This document shows positions 17,561 to 26,360 of a stretch of 64,000 nt of DNA, piece after piece. The DNA comes from Ww85 sp963745765 (GTDB lineage Bacteria; Desulfobacterota; Desulfobulbia; Desulfobulbales; Desulfocapsaceae). How positions within the stretch are numbered: the first letter of the stretch is position 1; each line of letters starts with the position of its first letter. Location of the stretch: assembly GCA_963745765.1 (NCBI GenBank), contig CAVUYQ010000015.1:62001-126000 (forward strand). Direction: 5' to 3'. A model generated the notes under the pieces. It did no database searches and was not told the origin of the DNA. It saw only the letters and a program-made list of their open reading frames with translations. The translations under genes and the position numbers were made by a program.

Positions 17561-18676
17561 TCAGCCTGAGGTGAGCAGTTTCTCCAGGCAGTGGCTGATC
17601 ACCTGATAATTAACGGTTGAATCATGCTGCGCCCGGATATGGCTTGCGGCGGCAGCCCCCATGGAAGCTCGTTTTTCCCGGTTCAGAAGAAGAAGGTCTA
17701 TGTGGCCGGTAAACAGATCCGGCTGTGCGGCCGGGCTGAGCAATCCGGTCAGTTCGTGAACGACCGCTTCTTTTGCACCCCAGTCGCTATAAGCCACTGC
17801 CGGCAGACCTGTAGACTGGGCCTCAAGATAAACCAACCCCAATGATTCCTCGATACCTGGGAAGGCGAATACATCGGCAGCACTGTAACGGCGATACAGT
17901 TGGTATCGTGGAATTTTCCCGAGAAAGAGGCAATTTCCTGATAATTTGTCTTTTCCCTCCCGTTCAAGCTCACGCCGATTCTTTCCATCACCGATTACAA
18001 CCAGGAGTATCTTACGCCCTCGTCTGATCAGTTCCCGGCAGCTTTCTATTACTTTTCTCACCCCGCAGCTTTTGACCCCTGGCCTTAACATCGCGGTTGT
18101 CATTACAACAAGACGGTTGCCGACAGACCATTGTTCCCGGAAGGTGCTGCGTGATTTGGCATCAAAGCAGAACTGTTCAGGTGTTATCCCCGGGGCAACG
18201 TATTTGATACGGTTTTCGGGCAGGAGCCGTTTTAAGTTGAGTTCATCGCCTTTTTTATTGGTGAAAACGATCCGTGCACTGTTAAGTGCTGAACGGTTCA
18301 GCAGAAACCCGGGTAAGGTCAGCAGCCTGCGCCTGTGCTTTGTTGAGTAAATTCCCTGAAAAATAACATAAGGAATTGACAACGCGCGGCTGCAGGCGGG
18401 ACCGAGAACATCGGGTGCCTTGTAGTAGGTATGATAGGTGAGCCAGAGATCGGGAGGGTCTTGCCGGAGAGATCGACAAATGTTCTTTCTCTCAAAAACA
18501 GCACGTACATATTGCTGCGGTTTTAAATAAATCCAGCGGCTTCGAAGCCTGCTGGCAAGAGAGACCAGATGTCCCTGCCTGACAAGATAATCGCGCAGTT
18601 CCATGCCGGTGATCAGATCTCCGGACGGATTCCGGTGACCCGGTGGTTTAAACGGCATATAATAAGATAGCTTCAT
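17561..18676 (-). CDS. Glycosyltransferase family 4 protein
   Basis: This 371-residue GT-B glycosyltransferase has an N-terminal acceptor domain and a C-terminal donor domain with LLVVIGDGKNRREL, CLFLGKIPRYQLYRRYSAADVFAFPGIEESLGLVYLEA, the GT4 E-x7-E motif. It probably adds a sugar to a cell-envelope glycan or lipid. Three in-frame ATGs lie close together (18685, 18679, 18676), and none has a clear Shine-Dalgarno. Other surface-glycan-type genes follow on the opposite strand (NlpC/P60 lipoprotein and a MurG-like transferase). Confidence 0.83.
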   Translation of the reverse strand: MKLSYYMPFKPPGHRNPSGDLITGMELRDYLVRQGHLVSLASRLRSRWIYLKPQQYVRAVFERKNICRSLRQDPPDLWLTYHTYYKAPDVLGPACSRALSIPYVIFQGIYSTKHRRRLLTLPGFLLNRSALNSARIVFTNKKGDELNLKRLLPENRIKYVAPGITPEQFCFDAKSRSTFREQWSVGNRLVVMTTAMLRPGVKSCGVRKVIESCRELIRRGRKILLVVIGDGKNRRELEREGKDKLSGNCLFLGKIPRYQLYRRYSAADVFAFPGIEESLGLVYLEAQSTGLPAVAYSDWGAKEAVVHELTGLLSPAAQPDLFTGHIDLLLLNREKRASMGAAAASHIRAQHDSTVNYQVISHCLEKLLTSG

Positions 18677-18685
18677 CATCTGCAA

Positions 18686-19150
18686 AAAAAAGCCGGATCA
18701 AGACACCGGTATGAGTATCATTAAAGGGTGGCTTGAATAATCAAGATGGCCTCAATCGTCTTCTCACCCGATCCCTGCATTATGCTCGAATGATACCTGA
18801 TTGTGCAAGCCGCGCGCTAAATGCTTTTGATTCTACCGTATGGTGGGTTGGATGTGAAGGGAATTAGGAGAATGTTTCTTGGCACTGGCTTAATCCGGAC
18901 AATGGCGGTATAGTTTTGTTATAACGCTAAAGTTCCGATGAAACCACGGTCCCATTTTGTTCATCGGCTTAAAAAAAATTCCCGGCATTTTTAAATGAAA
19001 GCAGGAAAAGAGAAAAACAGGCGTGAACAGTTTCCCTGATATGCTGCGTCGTGGCTGGTTCTTCTTTTGCGTTTCCTGCTATTCCTTTATTTTCCGGGGA
19101 TCCGGGGCGTTCCCCGGGTCCTCTAACGGCAATGGTTACAAGATCCGGGT
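18686..19150. other. Intergenic region between divergent genes
   Basis: This gap lies between a leftward glycosyltransferase gene and the rightward NlpC/P60 gene and should hold both promoters. It is AT-rich around 18909-18990 but I see no convincing promoter pair, repeat or RNA. A short open frame from 19023 runs into the next gene in another frame and is not credible. Confidence 0.4.
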
Positions 19151-19651
19151 ATGGTTAAGATCTCTTTACACAGCAGCAGCTGCGCTCTTTTGTTTGCCGT
19201 CGTTCTTTGCCTGCTGCAGGGGTGCGCCTCTGATCAGGCAGGAAAACAAACGGTACCGGTTCTGCCCTTTTCCAGTCATAATGAGATAACAAATAAGCTG
19301 GTTCAGCAGTTTCAGAAATGGTCTGGCACCCCATACCGGATGGGCGGAATGGATAAGAATGGTATTGACTGTTCAGGATTTGTCCAGGTAACGTATCGCC
19401 AGTTGTTTGACGTCCGGCTTCCCCGGACCACTGAAAAGCTTGCTCTTTCGGGCGTGGGGGTCACTGTTTCGAATCTGCGGTCTGGTGACCTGGTTATGTT
19501 CAAAACCGACTGGAAAGACAGACATGTGGGTATCTATCTGGAAAACGGCACATTCATGCACGTCTCTTCAACAAGTGGTGTCATGTTATCGCGTCTTGAT
19601 GAACGATACTGGAAGAATCATTTCTGGCAGGTACGCCGGATTTTCAACTGA
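19151..19651 (+). CDS. NlpC/P60 cell-wall endopeptidase lipoprotein
   Basis: This 166-residue protein has a signal peptide and lipobox (LLQGC, Cys25) and an NlpC/P60 domain. The catalytic triad is visible as Cys74 in GIDCSGFVQ, His125 in RHVGIYL and His137 in FMHVSS. Such enzymes (Spr/MepS, NlpC) cut D-Glu-mDAP bonds in peptidoglycan peptides. The start ATG lacks a strong ribosome-binding site. The glycosyltransferase gene begins 15 bases after the stop, so the pair is likely an operon. Confidence 0.88.
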   Translation: MVKISLHSSSCALLFAVVLCLLQGCASDQAGKQTVPVLPFSSHNEITNKLVQQFQKWSGTPYRMGGMDKNGIDCSGFVQVTYRQLFDVRLPRTTEKLALSGVGVTVSNLRSGDLVMFKTDWKDRHVGIYLENGTFMHVSSTSGVMLSRLDERYWKNHFWQVRRIFN

Positions 19652-19666
19652 GGTGAGTCTTTTCCA

Positions 19667-20845
19667 ATGAGACACCCTCGACTGGATGTTCTGCTCTATG
19701 CCCATGATGGCCGGGGGCTTGGTCATGTCAGCCGTTCGGTTGCCATTGGCATGGCCTTGCGTCGGCTCTATCCGGATCTGCGGGTTTGTCTCATGACCGG
19801 TTGCCGCCAGACACAGGAATTGATTGGTCCGGCTCCGCTTGACTGGTTGAAATTACCCGCCTATGAAACGACGGTCGTCGATGGAGTATCCCGCGGCATT
19901 GATGGTCCGAGCAACTATACCGATCGGGAGCTGGCATCTATCAGGCAGAACCAGATACACCAGGTTTTCTCTTTATATCGACCGCGGCTGTTTCTGGCGG
20001 ATCACACCCCCCAGGGCAAGCATCAGGAACTGGTACCGGCACTCGCTTCTCTGTCTGTTGAAGCGCAGACCGTCTGTGTCCTTGGGATAAGAGGTGTCGT
20101 CGGCACCGTGCCCCAGACCAGAAGGCCGCTTGTCCATGATCTTTTCAGAAGTTATTTTTCGAAACTGCTTTGGTATGGCGATAGTGCAGTTCTTGGTCAT
20201 GTTCAGCGTGATACGCTCAGCAAGCGTTTTTCCACCGCGGTGATTAGCTGTGGTTATGTTTCACGGATGGCAGAACTGGGCCGGTTGATTCCTGATCTCC
20301 TGAAAGAAGAGCAGCGGATTGCCTGTACTATTTCTATTCCCTGGCTCGGTGAGCGTTCCGAACGGTTTGTAACAAACCTGGCTGATGCGGTGCAGCGGGT
20401 TGGTGGCGGTTTCGGTATGTTTCGGTTTTATATCGGTTGCGGTGCTTCTGATATACTGATAAACCGCCTTACCCGTCTGCAGGGCTGCACGGTTGAACCG
20501 TTTGGTTACTCTTATGCCCAATCGCTTTGCCTGTCAAAATCGGCAATTATTTTCGGCGGCTATAACTCGCTTGTCGATGTGCTTGCGGTTAGAATCCCGG
20601 CCCTGGTTGTCCTCAGGGATATGCGCGATCAGGAGCAGCAGAAGCACCTTGAAGCACTCAGTAAAGTTGAGGGAACTGGCTTATCGGTAATTGATGAGAA
20701 GCGTTGCACCTCTGAAATGATATATCGGAATCTTCTGGCCCTGCTTGCTGTTGATCGATCCACGGTCCTTTCTCATAGGATCAACCTGGATGGTGCCATT
20801 GAGGCTGCCCATGTTCTCGCCGCCGCCCTTAAGGACGTATCATAA
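19667..20845 (+). CDS. MurG-like predicted glycosyltransferase (COG4671 type)
   Basis: This 392-residue protein has a GT-B fold resembling the predicted glycosyltransferase group COG4671. Its N-terminus LLYAHDGRGLGHVSRSVAIG carries the glycine-rich nucleotide-sugar loop. The C-terminal half has FYIGCGASD, VEPFGYSYAQSLCLSKSAIIFGGYNSLVDVLA, equivalent to the donor site of GT28 enzymes, then PALVVLRDMRDQEQQ. It may build an envelope polysaccharide with the nearby NlpC/P60 protein. GGTGAG is 10 bases upstream of the ATG. Confidence 0.75.
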   Translation: MRHPRLDVLLYAHDGRGLGHVSRSVAIGMALRRLYPDLRVCLMTGCRQTQELIGPAPLDWLKLPAYETTVVDGVSRGIDGPSNYTDRELASIRQNQIHQVFSLYRPRLFLADHTPQGKHQELVPALASLSVEAQTVCVLGIRGVVGTVPQTRRPLVHDLFRSYFSKLLWYGDSAVLGHVQRDTLSKRFSTAVISCGYVSRMAELGRLIPDLLKEEQRIACTISIPWLGERSERFVTNLADAVQRVGGGFGMFRFYIGCGASDILINRLTRLQGCTVEPFGYSYAQSLCLSKSAIIFGGYNSLVDVLAVRIPALVVLRDMRDQEQQKHLEALSKVEGTGLSVIDEKRCTSEMIYRNLLALLAVDRSTVLSHRINLDGAIEAAHVLAAALKDVS

Positions 20846-20940
20846 CGGTTGCCTCACCTTCTCTTTCTCGTTTTCCGTTTTTTTCCCTGTCTCTCAGTCA
20901 TTTTCAGGTGTTGATGATTATGGTATCTGTTCAGCAGGGG

Positions 20941-20960
20941 CGGCGCTGCCGGTTTTTTTT
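20941..20960 (+). terminator. Weak hairpin and T run after the glycosyltransferase gene
   Basis: CGGC-GCT-GCCG followed by GTTTTTTTT gives a short stem with a T tract between the glycosyltransferase and ybbA genes. A perfect TATAAT at 20972-20977 just beyond may be the -10 box for ybbA, but no good -35 was found. Confidence 0.3.
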
Positions 20961-20999
20961 GGTTTAACCATTATAATTTAAAGAAACATAATAACGAGA

Positions 21000-21689
21000 A
21001 TGACTGAAACGATAATTGAAACGAAAGCATTGTCCAAGAGCTATACCATCGGAGAGCGTGCCATCTCTGTTCTTGAAAATATTTCCCTTTCTGTAAAAAC
21101 CGCGGAATTTTTGGTGGTGAGCGGCAACAGCGGAAGTGGTAAAACGACGCTTTTGAGCCTGCTCTCAGGACTGGATAGGCCGACATCGGGACGTATCCTG
21201 ATTGCGGGAAATGATATAACAACATTAAGCGAGAACGAACTGGCACCGATGCGTAATGAGTTGATCGGGTTTGTTTTCCAGGCTTTTCACCTGATACCGT
21301 CACTGAACGCTCTTGAAAATGTGATGTTCCCGGCAGAACTTCGTCACGATCCGGATGCTGAAAAAAAGGCCATGCTGCTCCTTGAACGGGTTGGTCTGCA
21401 TGATCGACGCCTGAATGTGCCGATGCAGCTATCCGGCGGGGAAAAACAGCGTGTGGCAATCTGCCGGGCCTTGATTAACCGGCCACGGCTGGTATTTGCC
21501 GATGAGCCGACGGGTAACCTGGATTCTGGAAATAGTCAGGAAATCCTGGGCCTGATGACGGAGCTGCACAAAGAAAACGATACAACCCTGGTCCTGGCCA
21601 CGCACAGTCAGGACATTGCCGAACGGGCAGACCGAGTCGTGCGGCTCAGAGACGGACACCTCGTTCCGGAACATGGTGGAAGGCTGTGA
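21000..21689 (+). CDS. ybbA: ABC transporter ATPase, YbbA/LolD type
   Basis: This 229-residue ATPase has Walker A GNSGSGKTTLL, the Q-loop VFQAFHLIPSLNALENV, signature LSGGEKQRVAICRAL, Walker B RLVFADEPTGNLDS and H-loop ATHSQDIA. The sequence belongs to the MacB/LolD group, which powers mechanotransmission rather than classical transport. It overlaps the permease gene by the four bases GTGA, so the two are coupled. The order ATPase, large FtsX-like permease and TesA esterase matches the ybbA-ybbP-tesA neighbourhood of enterobacteria, although there tesA is divergent. Confidence 0.92.
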   Translation: MTETIIETKALSKSYTIGERAISVLENISLSVKTAEFLVVSGNSGSGKTTLLSLLSGLDRPTSGRILIAGNDITTLSENELAPMRNELIGFVFQAFHLIPSLNALENVMFPAELRHDPDAEKKAMLLLERVGLHDRRLNVPMQLSGGEKQRVAICRALINRPRLVFADEPTGNLDSGNSQEILGLMTELHKENDTTLVLATHSQDIAERADRVVRLRDGHLVPEHGGRL

Positions 21690-24190
21690 TTCTCCCATCA
21701 TTTCTGCTCAACGAAATTCGACAATGCGGTGCGCAGGCGGTGACCTTCATTTTCTGTGTCGCCTTGTCGATAGCCACGCTGATTGCCTTGAACAGCTTCA
21801 AGCGTGATGTTAACCGTTCACTGCTCGACGATGCCCAGGCCCTGCATGGCGGAGATATTATTCTCCATTCTCACTATCCGTTTTCTGATGCACTGCGCCG
21901 GGCTGTGGCGGACCTTGAACGTCAGAAACGGGTTGTGAAGTCTGAAACCTACGAGTTTTATACCGTGATACGACCAGACGGCGGGGAGAACTCACTCTTT
22001 GTAAACGTCAAGGTTGTTGACGCCGATTATCCGCTTTACGGTACGGTTACGCTGCGCTCCGGCGGCGATTTTCAAACGGTGCTGAAGCCGGGCAACATTG
22101 TCGTGGCACCGGAGGTTTTAAGCCGTCTTGCCATTACCCCCGGTACAAAGGTTCGCATCGGTGAGGCCTCGCTGGAAATCGTCGACAGTGTCGAATATGA
22201 ATCCACCCGACCGGTCTCTTTTTTTTCCCTTGGTCCCCGCGTTTTTGTAACAGCAAAGGATCTCAAACGGTTGAACCTGCTTGGAACAGGCAGTCGGTCT
22301 GAATACGAGATTCTTTTGAAAGTAAATGAACCCGCCAATGTGCAGGCTATTGCCGGGGAGCTTGAGCATCTGGCACTCACCGGGCAGGAGCGTGTTGCAA
22401 CAGCTCGTACAGCCCGTTCTGGAGTGAAGCGGTTTTTTGATAATCTTTTATTTTTTCTTTCTTTTATCAGTATTTTTACCCTGCTTCTCAGTGGTATCGG
22501 CATGCAGAGTTCACTTGCGGCGATACTGAGGCAGAAACAGCGGGTGATTGCCATAGCAAAGAGTGTCGGGGCAACTTCCCGTTTTCTCTTTATCCACTAC
22601 CTGCTGGTCGTCCTTGCCCTCGGGATTGTTGGTGCGGTCGGCGGAATCATCGCCGGCTATGGTATTAAGAATCTGTTTCCACTGCTTTTTAAAGGAGCAC
22701 TACCCTTTTCGACATCAGCCGCACTCAGTCCAATTGATGTCGCCGAAGGTCTTGTTCTTGGACTGCTGGTCGTGATTTTATTTACCTTTCTGCCATTGTA
22801 TCGGTTGGAAACCATCAAGCCGATTGCCCTGTTTCGGCACGAGAATCCGGCTAAACTCAAAAAATCGATCATCTATTCAGCATATGGCCTGGGGCTTTTA
22901 TTCCTGTCCCTGCTGGTGATCAGACAGCTCGAAGATGTAAAAACCGGTATCTATTTTATCCTTGGCTGTCTTGCTTTGATAAGTATTATTTTTATTCTTA
23001 CCGCCTGCGCCATCAGCGCCTTGAAGCATGTAAAAGTCCGTTCTCTGGTGATACGTCAGGCACTGAGAAGTCTCTACCGGCCTGGTAATGCAACCCGGCC
23101 GATCATTGTGACACTGGCTTCAGCCCTGACGGTTCTATTGACCATTTTCCTGCTCCAGTTCAATCTTTTCGCATCCTTTGTGAAATCCTACCCGCCAGGT
23201 GCCCCAAATCTCTTCTGTCTTGATATTCAACCGGGCCAGAAAAAGACGTTTTTCTCGGTGATCGGGCGGGAAGCGGAGCTTTTTCCAGTGATCCGTGCCC
23301 GGCTCATATCAATTAACGGTGAGCCGATTAACTATGAAAAAGAACGCCGGAGAAAGAGTGACAGTCTCGCACGCGAGTTTAATCTGACCTATCGCGATGG
23401 TCTGCTTGCGGATGAAAGCATTATCAAGGGCGGTGAGCTCTTCAACAACAAGCGGGTTCCGGCTGGTATGACGGAGGTCTCAATCCTTGATACGATTGCA
23501 GACATTGGCAGCATAGAACTCGGCGACCTGCTCATGTTCAATATCCAGGGTGTCATGCTGCAGGCGAAGGTAACAAGCATCAGAACGCGAACAAAATCAA
23601 TGCTCTATCCTTTTTTCTATTTTGTTTTTCGCGGTGATGTTCTGGAGAATGCACCCCAGACTTTATTTGCCGCACTGCATCTGGACAAAGAGAAGATCCC
23701 TGCAACCATAGATAGAATTGTCTCAGCCATGCCCAACGTCAGCACCATCAATGTCGCTGAGACCGCCGAAAGACTAGGTGAGATGATGGGGCGTCTTGCC
23801 GGAATAATCACCTTTTTTGCGATCTTTTCCATACTGGCAGGATGCTTGATATTGTTAAGCGCTGTTTTCGCGACACGGCTCGAGCGCATAAAGGAATCTG
23901 TCTACTACAAGGTTCTCGGGGCCAAAGCGAGTTTCGTCCTGTCTATTCTGGTGTATGAAAATATGATTCTTGGTGTGCTCAGCTCCCTGATAGCTATTCT
24001 CTGCGCACATATCGCCACCTGGCTTCTGTGTAAATATCTCTTTGAAATTCCATTCCAGCTGAGCTGGAACGGACCGCTTGTCATGATGCTTATCACCATT
24101 GTTCTGGTCGTCAGCATCGGCTTGCTTGGTTCGCTTAGTGTTATTCGGGGGAAACCGGTTCATTTCCTGCGGCAGCAAAATGGAGGCTGA
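21686..24190 (+). CDS. ybbP: Large FtsX-family ABC permease (YbbP-like)
   Basis: This 834-residue inner-membrane protein has ten predicted helices with two FtsX/MacB cores (about residues 250-390 and 690-830), each preceded by a large periplasmic domain, the arrangement of YbbP. The first core has RQKQRVIAIAKSVGAT and the second RLERIKESVYYKVLGAK, the coupling-helix motifs that contact the ATPase. The start is GTG at 21686, inside the stop of ybbA. Its cargo is unknown. The lipid-active TesA next door suggests handling of lipids or lipoproteins. Confidence 0.88.
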   Translation: MILPSFLLNEIRQCGAQAVTFIFCVALSIATLIALNSFKRDVNRSLLDDAQALHGGDIILHSHYPFSDALRRAVADLERQKRVVKSETYEFYTVIRPDGGENSLFVNVKVVDADYPLYGTVTLRSGGDFQTVLKPGNIVVAPEVLSRLAITPGTKVRIGEASLEIVDSVEYESTRPVSFFSLGPRVFVTAKDLKRLNLLGTGSRSEYEILLKVNEPANVQAIAGELEHLALTGQERVATARTARSGVKRFFDNLLFFLSFISIFTLLLSGIGMQSSLAAILRQKQRVIAIAKSVGATSRFLFIHYLLVVLALGIVGAVGGIIAGYGIKNLFPLLFKGALPFSTSAALSPIDVAEGLVLGLLVVILFTFLPLYRLETIKPIALFRHENPAKLKKSIIYSAYGLGLLFLSLLVIRQLEDVKTGIYFILGCLALISIIFILTACAISALKHVKVRSLVIRQALRSLYRPGNATRPIIVTLASALTVLLTIFLLQFNLFASFVKSYPPGAPNLFCLDIQPGQKKTFFSVIGREAELFPVIRARLISINGEPINYEKERRRKSDSLAREFNLTYRDGLLADESIIKGGELFNNKRVPAGMTEVSILDTIADIGSIELGDLLMFNIQGVMLQAKVTSIRTRTKSMLYPFFYFVFRGDVLENAPQTLFAALHLDKEKIPATIDRIVSAMPNVSTINVAETAERLGEMMGRLAGIITFFAIFSILAGCLILLSAVFATRLERIKESVYYKVLGAKASFVLSILVYENMILGVLSSLIAILCAHIATWLLCKYLFEIPFQLSWNGPLVMMLITIVLVVSIGLLGSLSVIRGKPVHFLRQQNGG

Positions 24191-24195
24191 CATCC

Positions 24196-24921
24196 GTGAG
24201 ATATGAAAGTTTACACCGGCTGCGCAGACGGTTGCCGGTCATCGGGCTGCGGTTGCTTTACCTGGTGATTGTTGTGCTGGTTGTCGCGACAGGATGTGAC
24301 CGGGCAGAGGAACCGGTTGCCGAACAAGCGGTGGATGAGTCAAATGACGGCTTGATTGTCGCCATGGGGGACAGTTTGACGGCAGGGCTCGGCGTCTCAT
24401 TACCGGACAGCTATCCAGCGCTCCTGGAGCAGCGGCTGAAAGAGGCCGGATTGCATTATCGGGTGGTTAATGCCGGGGTCAGCGGGGAAACCAGCAGCGG
24501 GGCCAGGTCCCGGATCGACTGGATTCTCGGGATGAAACCGGATCTTATCATCCTGGAAACAGGTGCAAATGATGGACTGCGCGGTATTGATCCTGCTTTG
24601 GTACAGAAAAATATCAGTGAGATCATCAGGAAAAGTCAAGCACAGGGGGTGACGGTGGTGCTGGCCGGCATGCGGATGCTTGTCAATATGGGTCCGGACT
24701 ATCTCGCCCGTTTTAACCGGATTTATGCGGATCTGGCGAATCGCTACCGGCTTGTCCTGATGCCATTTTTCCTCGAAGGTGTTGCGATGCAGCCTGATCT
24801 CAATCAGCCGGACGGCATTCATCCAAACGAAAAGGGACAGCGGATTATTGCGGAAAACCTGCTGCCCTTTGTGAGGCAGGCCCTTGATCAGCGGGCCAGA
24901 TCCAAACTGAATACTGACTAA
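24196..24921 (+). CDS. tesA: TesA-like GDSL esterase/lysophospholipase, lipoprotein form
   Basis: This 241-residue SGNH hydrolase has the four blocks: MGDSLTAGLG (Ser60), the Gly of NAGVSGETS, GANDGLRGI and the Asp/His of PDGIHPNEKG. TesA cleaves acyl-CoA, lysophospholipids and esters in the periplasm. E. coli TesA is soluble, but here the N-terminal helix ends VVATGC, a lipobox, so the mature enzyme should be membrane-anchored. The GTG at 24196 has TGGAGG 9 bases upstream and follows ybbP by 5 bases. It is the last gene of the ybbA-ybbP-tesA operon. Confidence 0.92.
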   Translation: MRYESLHRLRRRLPVIGLRLLYLVIVVLVVATGCDRAEEPVAEQAVDESNDGLIVAMGDSLTAGLGVSLPDSYPALLEQRLKEAGLHYRVVNAGVSGETSSGARSRIDWILGMKPDLIILETGANDGLRGIDPALVQKNISEIIRKSQAQGVTVVLAGMRMLVNMGPDYLARFNRIYADLANRYRLVLMPFFLEGVAMQPDLNQPDGIHPNEKGQRIIAENLLPFVRQALDQRARSKLNTD

Positions 24922-25250
24922 ACCGGTTTGCTGCGGACTCCATGATTTCAGGCCATCTTCAATAATAAGCACTTTAAAACAAATTTTTCTTATTATCATG
25001 CAGTGGTGAAACAGCATGCGAAATGGCAGCCTGACGCTATCATGCAGTTATATCGGGAGGGTTGGAGTGTCGGAGATTGACAGGGATTGTTTCTTTGCGT
25101 ATCTTGTAAATGGTAGTGCTTTCAATACCTTTGTCGTAATCATTATCTGCAGATTTATGGTTGCCATCCGCTGTGTGCCGGTTAACGGTCTTGTTTTCGG
25201 CGCAGCTGATATACCACTTTTCCCATCAGTGAACCGCAGGAGTTCTTATG
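24922..25250. other. Intergenic stretch before repeat A1
   Basis: About 330 bases follow tesA before the repeat at 25251. An open frame here has no family features and runs into the repeat. I see no terminator with a T run, and no promoter I trust for the downstream SPFH operon. Confidence 0.4.
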
Positions 25251-25389
25251 GCTACCTTGAAAAATTGTCTTTTCGCTCCAACTCTGCGTTGCGCCAAAAA
25301 TATTATTCTTGGAATATTAGCTATATGCCTGTGGTAAAATTTTTACAGGCGCCTTGATTTTGAACTAAAAACCTAATTTTGCAAGGTAC
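25251..25389 (+). repeat. Palindrome-ended dispersed repeat, family A copy 1
   Basis: This 139-base element has imperfect terminal inverted repeats (GCTACCTTGAAAAATT at the left, AATTTTGCAAGGTAC at the right). The interior includes CTCTGCGTTGCG, AATATTAGCTATATGCC and GCGCCTTGATTTTGAAC. A second copy lies at 49371-49539 in the same orientation. No open frame is inside. It resembles a non-autonomous MITE or REP-like unit. Its right end touches the SPFH gene and supplies AAGG 7 bases before that ATG. Confidence 0.75.
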
Positions 25390-25393
25390 TTTT

Positions 25394-26353
25394 ATGTCAG
25401 ATAATCAATCACCTAAAATTTTCCAGCGGGCTTTTGTCTTTCGCCTCGGCCGGATTGTTCTGCTTGCTTCATTGCTGCTGGCCATAACCTATGGGGTGGT
25501 GGCTGCGATCTATGCTACCAAGACCATATTCAAGGTGAAGATGAATTATGCAGTTGTTCTTGAAAAACTTGGCGGCAAGCGGGAGGCGGTCACCGCCGTT
25601 GGCTGGCATGTGCGTCTGCCCCTGTTTACCCGAATCGAGCAGGAAGTAACCCTGATGAACCAGATTCTGTATCTGGGCGGAAGCATCGAGCCGATGCGCA
25701 TTATTTCCAACGAAAATGTCGCCTTATGGACTTCCGCTCTGCTGACCTACCGGATTAATGATCTGCACACATGGGCTATCGAAAATCTGGATCCGATGAC
25801 CTTGCTGCAGGGTGACTACGATGGGATTGTCAAGGATGCCCTGCAGTCAGAGCCGGTCAACGACCTGATAAGCAATCGGGCCCAGATTAAGGAGAAAATA
25901 TTTAAGGAGCTAAAATCATTGCCGATAAACGAGGGTGGACCAACCCTTGAAGAGAAATACGGAATTGAGATCGTCAGCTTTGTCCTGAAGGAAACGCGGT
26001 TTGGTGACAAACTGGTGGAAGCTTCGGAGGAAAAGAAGCGCCGCGAACTCATCGCCGAAGCAGAGAACTATGCCGCTGACCAGGAGGCAAGCAGGATCAA
26101 GAAGCTTTATGCCGCTTACCTGGAAGGTATCAAATCGCTGCAGCAGGGAGTTGGCAGGTCGGATGGAACGACCGACACACCATTACTGGAATTTCTGACG
26201 CAGCAGAAATGGGCGGCTGCCTACGAGAAGAACCAGACCGGCCAGAATACCGTGGTTATACAAAATACGGCGACTTCTCCATCTATTACCCTGCCTCTTC
26301 CTGCCATGAATCAACCGGAGGAAACGGACGCGGAGAAAGCCAAGAAGGAATGA
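25394..26353 (+). CDS. SPFH/band 7 membrane-anchored scaffold protein
   Basis: This 319-residue protein has one N-terminal membrane helix (about residues 19-41) and then an SPFH/PHB domain (about 48-240: TIFKVKMNYAVVLEKLG, ENVALWTSALLTYRIND, then EIVSFVLKETRF and the charged coiled coil EEKKRRELIAEAENYAADQEA). The tail is a Q/T/P-rich linker. SPFH proteins form ring cages at the membrane and often hold proteases, as HflKC does for FtsH. The next gene starts 7 bases downstream and encodes AAA and Lon-type protease modules, suggesting such a complex. The ATG at 25394 is preferred over the upstream TTG, because AAGG at 25383 fits. That site comes from repeat A1. Confidence 0.85.
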   Translation: MSDNQSPKIFQRAFVFRLGRIVLLASLLLAITYGVVAAIYATKTIFKVKMNYAVVLEKLGGKREAVTAVGWHVRLPLFTRIEQEVTLMNQILYLGGSIEPMRIISNENVALWTSALLTYRINDLHTWAIENLDPMTLLQGDYDGIVKDALQSEPVNDLISNRAQIKEKIFKELKSLPINEGGPTLEEKYGIEIVSFVLKETRFGDKLVEASEEKKRRELIAEAENYAADQEASRIKKLYAAYLEGIKSLQQGVGRSDGTTDTPLLEFLTQQKWAAAYEKNQTGQNTVVIQNTATSPSITLPLPAMNQPEETDAEKAKKE

Positions 26354-26360
26354 TACGCAC

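Noticed and set aside
19023..19289. An 88-codon frame overlapping the NlpC/P60 gene start
   Set aside because: It runs in another frame through the lipoprotein signal peptide and has no conserved features. The NlpC/P60 frame has all catalytic residues.
20949..20977. A full sigma-70 promoter for ybbA
   Set aside because: TATAAT at 20972 is perfect, but no -35 box at 16-18 bases is acceptable, so only the -10 is noted in the terminator entry.
25251..25389. Repeat A1 as part of a CRISPR array or riboswitch
   Set aside because: It is a single unit with inverted ends and a distant second copy, not regularly spaced short repeats. Its second copy lies in an unrelated place, so a riboswitch for the SPFH gene is unlikely.
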